From NCBI GenBank assembly GCA_049585795.1, contig JBAVAQ010000072.1, positions 1 through 64,000 on the forward strand: DNA of 64,000 bases, given 5' to 3'. Origin of the DNA: JABDBE01 sp049585795 (GTDB taxonomy: Bacteria; Acidobacteriota; Terriglobia; Terriglobales; Acidobacteriaceae). The stretch's first letter is position 1. The number at the start of each line of letters is the position of its first letter. The position numbers and the translations under genes were made by a program. The notes below the pieces were generated by a model that had not been told where the DNA came from, made no database searches, and saw only the letters and a program-made list of their open reading frames with translations. This document shows positions 51,265-58,186 of this stretch, one piece after another.

Positions 51265-51795
51265 CTAGCTCCCTGGTACCGGCACTGCCGGCGCGCCACC
51301 CGCTACCTCAGCTTGATTGAACACCGCGTTTGCTCCCATGTGCGCTGGCCGGGGAGCCAGCATTTGTTCTTTGCGGTAAACCAGGTTGCTGGCGTTGAAG
51401 CTGGCGATTTCGAAGCCGTGTCCGTGGGTGATTGCATCCGTGGGACAAGCCTCGACGCAGTAGCCACAGAAAATGCATCGATTGTAGTCGATGTTATAAA
51501 CCTTGGCGTAGCGCTCCGCTCCGCTCACCCGATGCTCGGCGGTATTTTCCGCCGCCTCGATATAAATGCAGTTCGACGGACAGGATGCCGCGCACAGAAA
51601 ACAGGCTACGCACTTTTCCAGGCCATTCTCATCGCGCTGCAGGACGTGCACACCGCGAAAGCGCTCCTGAAACTTGGCGCCTCGAAGCGGCCCCGGACCA
51701 TCCGGATAGTTCTCCACCTGCGTGGGCTGGAACATCTCCATGAACGTAATGCTCATGCCCTTGGCGATGGCGGCAATGTTCTTCAGTACCGGCAT
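51265..51795 (-). CDS. nuoI: NADH-quinone oxidoreductase subunit I (8Fe-ferredoxin)
   Basis: 176 residues with AGGA five bases before the start. Two complete 4Fe-4S motifs: CVACFLCAASCP and CIFCGYCVEACP, spaced as in NuoI, with the N-terminal amphipathic helix (IAAIAKGMSITFMEMF) and the C-terminal HGHGFEIASFNASNLVYRKE that contacts the complex. It would carry clusters N6a and N6b in the arm of complex I facing the cytoplasm. No other nuo gene is in the window, so this is either an orphan copy or a displaced one. Ends at a strong terminator. Confidence 0.9.
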   Translation of the reverse strand: MPVLKNIAAIAKGMSITFMEMFQPTQVENYPDGPGPLRGAKFQERFRGVHVLQRDENGLEKCVACFLCAASCPSNCIYIEAAENTAEHRVSGAERYAKVYNIDYNRCIFCGYCVEACPTDAITHGHGFEIASFNASNLVYRKEQMLAPRPAHMGANAVFNQAEVAGGAPAVPVPGS

Positions 51796-51965
51796 ACATT
51801 CCTAGTATAGCGGAAGGCGTATCCAAGCCGCAGAAGGAGGCAGTAAAAGGAGATCGGGGAACGTCGGAAGGGTGAATTTTGGCAGTAAAGTGAATCGAAG
51901 AATTCGCCCTCGCTACAAACCGGACCGTCCGTTCCATGCCCAGTAGTCAAACTTGTAGCCTTGGT

Positions 51966-52289
51966 CTATACGAGATCCAGCGCCATCTTTAGCGCGCGGT
52001 CCAGTTCGGCCAACTCCGGTTTTGCGAGCGAACCCAGGAACTGGGTAAGGTCGGTCTTACGCAAACTCACCAGGTGGTCGCACATAATCCAACTGGAATG
52101 CTTCAATCCTTCGTCTGTTCCTACCGCGACCTGCGTAGACAGGCCCTCCCCGTGGGTAAACACGGGTGCGCAGATGACAGTCGAGAACTGAGAGTCGATC
52201 AGAACCTGGCGACTTACAATCACGAAGGTGCGGTACTGCTTAGGATCGCCTCCGGGTTTGTACACACGGTAAAGTTCGCCGCGCTTCAC
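51966..52289 (-). CDS. PemK/MazF-family toxin (endoribonuclease)
   Basis: 107 residues from a GTG with GGAG seven bases upstream. PemK/MazF fold signatures: KRGELYRVYKPGGDPKQYRT, FVIVSRQVLIDSQFSTVICAPV (the central strand), and HSSWIMCDHLVSLRKTDL in the C-terminal half. Toxins of this family cut single-stranded mRNA; the cleavage site cannot be predicted. It starts 17 nt after a ribbon-helix-helix antitoxin gene and should be co-transcribed with it. The GTG start would lower its yield relative to the antitoxin. Confidence 0.88.
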   Translation of the reverse strand: MKRGELYRVYKPGGDPKQYRTFVIVSRQVLIDSQFSTVICAPVFTHGEGLSTQVAVGTDEGLKHSSWIMCDHLVSLRKTDLTQFLGSLAKPELAELDRALKMALDLV

Positions 52290-52306
52290 AGAAACTCCAG
52301 AAACAA

Positions 52307-52546
52307 TCAGTCGGCGTCGTTAGGCGCCTGATATTCCATGACGTCGATTGCCTCAGCGTTGAGGCGGTGGGCGGCGTCGTTAATCCGTTCGAGGTCGCGG
52401 CTCTGGATGGCGGCGAGGGCGCGCTCCCGCAGGAACTCGCGCAGAACGCGCTCAATGAAGGCGGAGCGGGATTGTTTCGACCCAGCCATGCGATCAATAG
52501 CCGCCAGAACCTCGCCGGAGAGTGTGATTGAGGTCTTCTCTTTCAT
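52307..52546 (-). CDS. Ribbon-helix-helix antitoxin
   Basis: 79 residues. The N-terminal ribbon and helices (KEKTSITLSGEVLAAIDRMA, SRSAFIERVLREFLRERALA) are the RHH DNA-binding form; the tail (RINDAAHRLNAEAIDVMEYQ) would wrap the toxin. First gene of the toxin-antitoxin pair. A TATAAT box ends six bases before the ATG, so transcription would begin at or next to the start codon, and three 11-bp direct repeats run over the promoter and start. Autorepression by the antitoxin, alone or with toxin, is the normal mode in such pairs. Confidence 0.88.
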   Translation of the reverse strand: MKEKTSITLSGEVLAAIDRMAGSKQSRSAFIERVLREFLRERALAAIQSRDLERINDAAHRLNAEAIDVMEYQAPNDAD

Positions 52547-52573
52547 ACTACCATTATACTACCATCATGCTAC
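52544..52573 (-). promoter_or_regulatory. Antitoxin promoter/operator with three direct repeats
   Basis: On the minus strand GTAGCATGATG, GTAGTATAATG and GTAGTATG follow one another head to tail (52573-52563, 52562-52552, 52551-52544). The middle unit contains TATAAT (52558-52553); the last unit includes the ATG. The spacing of 11 bp puts each on the same helix face. Confidence 0.7.
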
Positions 52574-52621
52574 TGGCATGCAGATCGCTTCCTAAGGACT
52601 GCCGCCGGAATCGACCTCAGG

Positions 52622-53632
52622 CTACGGCTCAACCGCTCGCAAAGGCTCTGCTAAGCTTCGCATGAGTCGGGAAAAGCCCGCGAGATCTAAAGACTGAGGG
52701 CCGTCAGAGAGGGCGCGTTCCGGGCACGGATGCACCTCAACCATCAGGCCATCGGCACCCAGCGCCGCTGCCGCGCGGGACATAGGCGCAATCAGGCTGG
52801 GACGTCCGGTTCCGTGCGAAGGGTCGGCAATCACCGGTAGATGCGTTAGTTCTCTAGCCAACGCGATCGATGCGAGATCGAGGGTGTTCCGAGTCTCCGT
52901 CTCGAATGTCTTGATGCCGCGCTCGCACAGGACGACATTAGGGTTGCCTCCTGCGACTAGATATTCGGCAGCCAGCAACCACTCCCTGACACTGGCCGAC
53001 GGTCCGCGCTTCAAAAGCACTGGCTTCTCTACCTTTGCCAGGCGGCGCAGTAGCGCGAAATTCTGCATATTGCGTGCACCCACTTGCAACAGGTCCGCAT
53101 GTTCGCAGATCACGTCTACATCTTCTGTGCTCATCACCTCCGTGACGACGGGGAGGCCGGTTTCCTCCCGCGCTTCGCTGAGCAGCCGCAACGCCTCGAC
53201 GCCCAGGCCTTGAAATTCGTAAGGGGAGGTGCGCGGCTTGTAAGCACCCCCGCGGAGTAATCGAGCTCCCCCGGCTTTCACCGCATGCGCTGTCGAAAAC
53301 AGTTGCTCGCGCGATTCGACCGAACACGGGCCCGCAATCACGACGAAGCTTCCGTCTCCGATCAGCACTCCACCGATGTTGACAACCGTACGATGAGGTT
53401 TTACCTGGCGGCTAACCAGCTTGAAAGGCTGGGCGATCGCCACCACGCCGTCGACTCCGGGTGCAGCCGCGAGCGCCTCCAACTCATGACGGCGGCCGCC
53501 ACTGCCGACTGCGGCGACAATGGTGCGCTCTTCTCCACGGGTGACGTGCGCCTGGTATCCGGCCTCCTTCACGCGGTCGATCACGTGTTGGAGTTCTGCC
53601 TCGGTGGCCCGCTCCCGCATGTTGATAATCAT
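52622..53632 (-). CDS. 3-deoxy-7-phosphoheptulonate (DAHP) synthase, type I-beta with N-terminal regulatory domain
   Basis: 336 residues, AGGAAG before the ATG. Condenses PEP and erythrose-4-phosphate at the entry of the shikimate pathway. Residues 1-70 form a small ferredoxin-like domain (MIINMRERATEAELQHVIDR) as in Thermotoga-type enzymes that respond to aromatic amino acids. The barrel shows VVIAGPCSVESREQL, LRGGAYKPRTSPYEFQGLG, QVGARNMQNF, KPVLLKRGP, VIADPSHGTGRPSLI and GLMVEVHPCPERALSDG. It is the last gene of the branched-chain operon, 47 nt after ilvA, an unusual place for an aromatic pathway entry enzyme. Confidence 0.95.
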   Translation of the reverse strand: MIINMRERATEAELQHVIDRVKEAGYQAHVTRGEERTIVAAVGSGGRRHELEALAAAPGVDGVVAIAQPFKLVSRQVKPHRTVVNIGGVLIGDGSFVVIAGPCSVESREQLFSTAHAVKAGGARLLRGGAYKPRTSPYEFQGLGVEALRLLSEAREETGLPVVTEVMSTEDVDVICEHADLLQVGARNMQNFALLRRLAKVEKPVLLKRGPSASVREWLLAAEYLVAGGNPNVVLCERGIKTFETETRNTLDLASIALARELTHLPVIADPSHGTGRPSLIAPMSRAAAALGADGLMVEVHPCPERALSDGPQSLDLAGFSRLMRSLAEPLRAVEP

Positions 53633-53679
53633 GACTTCCTAACTCCTGTTTGTCCGCGTCCGGTTAGCGGAACAAACGA

Positions 53680-54888
53680 CTAAATCACCCGCTCGAAGTC
53701 GTAGCCCGACTTCGTCAACGCACATGCCAACTCTCCGTAGTGGTCCGGGCCTCGCGTTTCCATGGTGAGGTCAATCGCAGTATCGCCCAACCCCACGCCG
53801 TAGTGGGCACGCTCGTAACTGGTCTCGACGATGTTCACGAGTTTCGTGGCAATCACACCCGTGAGCCGATTGAGGGCGCCAGGATGGTCGGGAAGATGAA
53901 TCCGCAAACGCACAAGCCTGCCATCCTTCACTAAACCTCGTTCGATGATGCGTGCCAGCAAGGTGACATCGACATTGCCGCCTGATACCACGACCGCGGC
54001 TGTTTGGCCGCTCAGATCGATCTTGGCATGGAGGAGAGCCGCGACTCCGACTGCGCCTGCACCTTCTGCCACGGTTTTTTCCCGTTCGAGAAGAAAGAGA
54101 ATTGAGTTCGCGATTTCCTCTTCATCCACCAGTACCAGGTCGTCCACATACTTTTGCACCAGAGGCAGCGTCTTTTCGCCGGCCAAACGCACGGCGATGC
54201 CATCGGCGATGGTGGACGCGGCGGGCAAAGCTACCGGGGCTTTTTCTCGCAGAGCGGCGGACATGGAAGGAAGCAAAGAGGTCTGAACACCAATGAGCCG
54301 TATGCGTGGTTGCATCTCTTTAAGGGCGACCGCGACACCGGCGATGAGACCACCGCCCCCGACCGGCACAATCGCCGTGCCAAGTTGCGGCAGTTGTTCG
54401 AGCAATTCTGGTCCTAACGTACCCTGCCCCGCAATAACGTCGTCATCGTCGAATGGATGAATGAACGTACGTCGCTCCTGGCAACAGTGAGCGCGCGCCG
54501 CAGTATAGGCCTCATCGAAACTGGTTCCGTGCAGCACAACTTCGGCGCCATATTTCTGTGTAGCCGAGACTTTTGCCAGAGGAGTTGTCAGCGGCATCCA
54601 GATCTGCGACTTCACTCCGAGCCGGCCCGCATGATAGGCCACGGCCTGAGCGTGATTGCCAGCCGAGGCGGCCACGAGTCCTCGGTCTCGTTCTTCCGCG
54701 CTCAGCATGAGGAGTTTGTTCAGCGCTCCACGCTCTTTGAAGGAACCCGTTCTCTGCAGGTTCTCCAGCTTGAGAAAGACGGGGCCGCCGGCTATGCGAG
54801 AAAGTTCATGGGACTGCGCCGCAGGCGAAATGCCGATGCTCGGACGAATCCGGCGAAGCGCGCTCTGAATGTCCTCGAGTGTGACCAT
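53680..54888 (-). CDS. ilvA: Threonine ammonia-lyase (threonine dehydratase) with ACT-like domain
   Basis: 402 residues from ATG 54888 (MVTLEDIQSALRRI); a start at 54924 would overlap ilvE. Deaminates threonine to 2-oxobutyrate, the entry to isoleucine. PLP lysine K51 in RTGSFKERGA; AASAGNHAQAVAYHAG and the glycine loop VPVGGGGLIAGVA bind PLP phosphate. The C-terminal 80 residues (LVRLRIHLPDHPGALNRLTG ... GLGDTAIDLTMETRGPDHYG) form one ACT-type domain, as in the single-ACT TdcB/IlvA hybrid class, so isoleucine or other allosteric control is likely. Operon position supports the biosynthetic role. Confidence 0.95.
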   Translation of the reverse strand: MVTLEDIQSALRRIRPSIGISPAAQSHELSRIAGGPVFLKLENLQRTGSFKERGALNKLLMLSAEERDRGLVAASAGNHAQAVAYHAGRLGVKSQIWMPLTTPLAKVSATQKYGAEVVLHGTSFDEAYTAARAHCCQERRTFIHPFDDDDVIAGQGTLGPELLEQLPQLGTAIVPVGGGGLIAGVAVALKEMQPRIRLIGVQTSLLPSMSAALREKAPVALPAASTIADGIAVRLAGEKTLPLVQKYVDDLVLVDEEEIANSILFLLEREKTVAEGAGAVGVAALLHAKIDLSGQTAAVVVSGGNVDVTLLARIIERGLVKDGRLVRLRIHLPDHPGALNRLTGVIATKLVNIVETSYERAHYGVGLGDTAIDLTMETRGPDHYGELACALTKSGYDFERVI

Positions 54889-54916
54889 TTGTGAGTAAAG
54901 CTCGCCAATCGTGCAA

Positions 54917-55873
54917 TCATCCAAGCTCGCTTACACCGGCCTCGGCGATCCCGACGGGCACGTGGTGCAGCCAATTGCTGTACGCCGGGTCGCGCCCATA
55001 CACCGCGGAAAAAAATTTCTGTTGGATCTTTTCCGTGATAGACCCGCGCTTCCCGCTGCCGATCGGCTTGCCGTCCAGGGCGCGGATGGGAGTTACTTCG
55101 GCGGCCGTTCCGGTGAAGAAAGCCTCATCGGCCGACGCCAGTTCTTCGAGGCGAAGTTCACGAACTTCAAGCGGAATGCCAAGGTCGCGAGTGATCGCGA
55201 TCACGGCATCGCGTGTCACTCCCATCAAAATCGAGTGGCGTGCGTCGTTGGTTAGCACGGCACCATTTTTGACTAGAAACAGATTCTCGCCCGCGCCCTC
55301 GCTGAGATTTCCGTTGAGATCCAGCAAGAGAGCCTCATCAAAGCCTTCGCGGACAGCCTCGCGTAAGGCCAGAATCGAGTTGATGTACTGCCCGCAAGCC
55401 TTCGCGGTGGTGGGCATCATAGTGGAGTGAAACTTGGTCCAGCGCGACACTCCGATATGCACGCCCCTGGTTAACGCCCCATCCCCGTGCATCGTTTTCC
55501 ATGGCCAGACCAGGATGCTGACCTGTACCGGGCAGCGATCGGGCATCAGGCCGAGGCTCTTGCTGCCGTAGTAACAGATTGGCCGAATGTAGCAACTCCG
55601 AAAGCCGTTCATGCGGATGAGAGCGCACATTGCCTCAAGGAGTTCTTCCGGAGAAAAGGGAATTTCGATACCGTACACTTCTGCCGAGGCGCGAAATCGC
55701 TGGAGATGCGCGTCCGCCCGGAAAATCGCCGGACCATGGTCAGTTTCGTAACAACGGATTCCTTCGAACACTCCCGTGCCGTAGTGAAGCGCATGAGATG
55801 AAACATGAACCGTGGCATCGTCCCATGCCACGATTTCTCCATCCATCCACACATAGTGAGTTTGCTCAAACAT
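54917..55873 (-). CDS. ilvE: Branched-chain amino acid aminotransferase
   Basis: 318 residues, class IV PLP enzyme. Transfers the amino group from glutamate to the 2-oxo acids of Val, Leu and Ile. Visible: HALHYGTGVFEGIRCYET, IRPICYYGSKSLGLMP, PLP lysine K158 in MPTTAKACGQYINSILA, and GNLSEGAGENLFLVKNG with TAAEVTPIRALDG near the end. The length is standard. In the ilv operon between a cupin gene (upstream, 24 nt) and ilvA (28 nt). Confidence 0.97.
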   Translation of the reverse strand: MFEQTHYVWMDGEIVAWDDATVHVSSHALHYGTGVFEGIRCYETDHGPAIFRADAHLQRFRASAEVYGIEIPFSPEELLEAMCALIRMNGFRSCYIRPICYYGSKSLGLMPDRCPVQVSILVWPWKTMHGDGALTRGVHIGVSRWTKFHSTMMPTTAKACGQYINSILALREAVREGFDEALLLDLNGNLSEGAGENLFLVKNGAVLTNDARHSILMGVTRDAVIAITRDLGIPLEVRELRLEELASADEAFFTGTAAEVTPIRALDGKPIGSGKRGSITEKIQQKFFSAVYGRDPAYSNWLHHVPVGIAEAGVSELG

Positions 55874-55897
55874 AGTTTTCGTATTCGAAGCCGACTG

Positions 55898-56272
55898 CTA
55901 AACGCCCCACAAACACTGATCGGGATCGTTGTGCAGAGTGTGGTCCGAGCCCGTAAGCCAGTCTTCCCTCGCGGGGCTGCACACATCGATCGCCACCACA
56001 TCTTCGAGCACCTCCGACGAATGTTCCGCACCCGGCGTAATGGTGAGCATTTGATTAGGTCGCAGCATCACGTCGCCCGTTACGAAATGAAACCGCCAAC
56101 ATCCTTTCAACAGAATGATGACTTCTTCATTCTCGTGACAATGGACTCGCGTGGACGAACCCTTGGCGACCTCAAGCCGAGCCACGCTCATCTTTTCGCC
56201 TTGCGCGACGGTCCGACGGTACAGGTCAGTCACCGCCTCCGGTTGCATTAAATTCCAGTCGTATACCTGCAT
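55898..56272 (-). CDS. Cupin-domain protein in the ilv operon
   Basis: 124 residues. One cupin barrel: motif 1 RVHCHENEEVIILLKGCW gives two His and a Glu for metal, motif 2 PNQMLTITPGAEHSSEV the third His. The N-terminus MQVYDWNLMQPEAVTDLYRR is helical. Such small cupins bind divalent metal; some are dioxygenases or isomerases, others only sensors. It sits between ilvC (21 nt upstream) and ilvE (24 nt downstream) and so is made with the pathway enzymes. Its function in the pathway is unknown. Confidence 0.85.
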   Translation of the reverse strand: MQVYDWNLMQPEAVTDLYRRTVAQGEKMSVARLEVAKGSSTRVHCHENEEVIILLKGCWRFHFVTGDVMLRPNQMLTITPGAEHSSEVLEDVVAIDVCSPAREDWLTGSDHTLHNDPDQCLWGV

Positions 56273-56293
56273 AGGTTCTACCTCTTCTTTTCG

Positions 56294-57361
56294 TTAGTCA
56301 GCGCCGCTGGAAACAAACTCAGCGGCTGGCTGAGACGCTTTCTCCGGACTCCCGTCCGGCGTAATCCGCACCGGATCCAGGAAAGTCATGAGCTCGCGCA
56401 GACGTCCTCCCACTTGTTCAATGGGATGGGCTTGCTCATTCTTGCGTGTGGCGTTGAACCACGGACGCCCGGCTTCGTTTTCCGCGATCCACTTGCGAGC
56501 GTATTCTCCGCGCTGAATCTCGCTCAACATACGGCGCATGGTCTTTCGTGTTTCGTCCGTAATCAACTGCGGTCCGCCGGTGTAATCACCGTGCTCGGCG
56601 GTGTCGCTGATGGAGTAACGCATGTAGTTCAAGCCCCCACGGTACATCAGATCCACAATCAATTTGAGCTCGTGCATGCACTCGAAATACGCGATCTCAG
56701 GCTGGTATCCCGCTTCGACCAGGGTTTCGAAACCGGCTTTGACCAGCGCGCTCACCCCGCCGCAAAGAACGGCCTGCTCTCCGAAGAGATCAGTTTCGGT
56801 TTCTTCGCCGAATGTGGTTTCGATGACGCCAGCTCGCGTGCATCCCAGCGCTTTCGCGTAGGAAAGAGCCAAAGCCTTCGCCGACCCGCTGGCATCCTGA
56901 TAGACGGCCAGTAGCCCGGGCGTTCCGCCACCGTCGATGAAGACCTCGCGCACCCGATGGCCTGGGGCTTTCGGGGCAATCATGATCACATCGACGTCGG
57001 CGGGCGGCTGGATAGTCGCGAAATGGATGTTAAACCCATGGGCGAAGAACAGCGTTTTTCCCGCCGTGAGGTTGGGCGCGACCGCTTCCCGGTAAATGCC
57101 GGGCTGAGTTGTGTCGGGAGCGAGGAATACGATGACATCCCCCCAGATCGCAGCTTCCGCCGGCGAAACCACGCGAAGGCCCTCGGCTTCAGCCCGGGCG
57201 CGTGATTTGCTGGTCTCGGAAAGCGCGACCACGACCTGGACTCCGCTATCACGAAGATTTAGAGCGTGCGCATGACCCTGCGAACCGTAGCCGATCACCG
57301 CGACTTTCTTGCCCCGAATGAGTGCCAGGTCGGCATCGTTGTCGTAATACATTTTTGCCAT
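56294..57361 (-). CDS. ilvC: Ketol-acid reductoisomerase
   Basis: 355 residues from ATG 57361, which has AAAAGGAG upstream and opens MAKMYYDNDADLALIRGKKV. NAD(P)H-binding GYGSQGHAHALNLRDSG is followed by ALSETSKSRARAE (cofactor choice loop), MIAPKAPGHRVREVF, ETDLFGEQAVLCGG with metal-binding Asp/Glu, and GDYTGGPQLI. Class I length plus about 25 extra residues at the C-terminus (DGSPEKASQPAAEFVSSGAD). Carries out alkyl migration and reduction of acetohydroxy acids to dihydroxy acids. In the ilv operon after a small gene. Confidence 0.97.
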   Translation of the reverse strand: MAKMYYDNDADLALIRGKKVAVIGYGSQGHAHALNLRDSGVQVVVALSETSKSRARAEAEGLRVVSPAEAAIWGDVIVFLAPDTTQPGIYREAVAPNLTAGKTLFFAHGFNIHFATIQPPADVDVIMIAPKAPGHRVREVFIDGGGTPGLLAVYQDASGSAKALALSYAKALGCTRAGVIETTFGEETETDLFGEQAVLCGGVSALVKAGFETLVEAGYQPEIAYFECMHELKLIVDLMYRGGLNYMRYSISDTAEHGDYTGGPQLITDETRKTMRRMLSEIQRGEYARKWIAENEAGRPWFNATRKNEQAHPIEQVGGRLRELMTFLDPVRITPDGSPEKASQPAAEFVSSGAD

Positions 57362-57424
57362 TTCGTTTCTCCTTTTAAACTCTGTTGCTCGAGATGCGCT
57401 CAGCCTTGCTGGCACAGTTGATCG

Positions 57425-57610
57425 TTATTGACAGCATCGTCCGTCTTCATCCGACGGAGTGTAATCGGCATTGGCTGCGCCATGAGCCGGCGGATCGAGT
57501 ACTTTCAGCAGTCGCGCCACCAGCCGTTCACGACCTCCGATCATGTGCAGTCCGCTTTCGCGTTGATGTTCCTCCAGGGTTTTCTCTAGCTTCTCTTTCA
57601 GGTTCTCCAT
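57425..57610 (-). CDS. Small protein between ilvN and ilvC, unknown
   Basis: 61 residues from ATG 57610, which has a perfect GGAGG five bases before it. Starts MENLKEKLEKTLEEHQRESG, a charged helix with heptad-like Leu spacing, then LHMIGGRERLVARLLKVLDP and an acidic, Cys-ended tail (SDEDGRCCQ). No family recognised. Its strong ribosome site and tight place in the operon (21 nt after ilvN, 63 nt before ilvC) argue that it is made. It might be a regulatory subunit or assembly helper of a neighbour; nothing in the sequence decides this. Confidence 0.65.
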   Translation of the reverse strand: MENLKEKLEKTLEEHQRESGLHMIGGRERLVARLLKVLDPPAHGAANADYTPSDEDGRCCQ

Positions 57611-57631
57611 ACTTACCTCCACAAATAATTA

Positions 57632-58180
57632 CTAAACCGAATACGACACCGATTCGTCCTCCAACGAATCGTCTTGACCAGATGGGTTTGTCGAAGCCTC
57701 GGGTCTGGGACCGCGTGTCATCGCGACGCGGCCAGTTCGGGCCATCTCAAGAATGCCGTAGCCGCGCAATATCTCAACCAGGCCGTCGATCTTGTCTTCC
57801 GCGCCGGTAGTTTCAATCACCATCGATTCGCTGTTCACGTCGACAATGCGGGCGCGAAAGACATGTGTCAGTTGCATGATTTCCGCCCGTGTTTCCGGAG
57901 TTGCGGCGACTTTAATCATGGCCAGATCGCGAAACACCGACGGAGTCGATGTAACGTTTTCGACGCGCTGGACGTGCACCAGCTTGTACAAATTGGCTTC
58001 GATCCGCAGAGCGCCGGCCTCGTCAGTATCGACCACGATGGTCATACGCGAGACGCCGGGCTTTTCCGTGTGGCCGACCGTCAACGACTCGATGTTGAAA
58101 CCGCGCCGCCGAAAAAGGGATGCCACGCGGTTTAGCACTCCGGGCTTGTTCTCTACCTGGACCACCAGTGTCATCAGCAT
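57632..58180 (-). CDS. ilvN: Acetolactate synthase small (regulatory) subunit
   Basis: 182 residues. ACT domain at the N-terminus (LVVQVENKPGVLNRVASLFR, RGFNIESLTVGHTEKPGVSR), where valine binds to inhibit the enzyme, and a C-terminal IlvH-type domain (RAEIMQLTHVFRARIVDVNS ... IDGLVEILRGYGILEMARTG). Partner of IlvB, whose stop is 6 nt upstream of this start. An acidic tail (DDSLEDESVSYSV) extends beyond the usual end. Confidence 0.96.
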   Translation of the reverse strand: MLMTLVVQVENKPGVLNRVASLFRRRGFNIESLTVGHTEKPGVSRMTIVVDTDEAGALRIEANLYKLVHVQRVENVTSTPSVFRDLAMIKVAATPETRAEIMQLTHVFRARIVDVNSESMVIETTGAEDKIDGLVEILRGYGILEMARTGRVAMTRGPRPEASTNPSGQDDSLEDESVSYSV

Positions 58181-58186
58181 GTTTCC

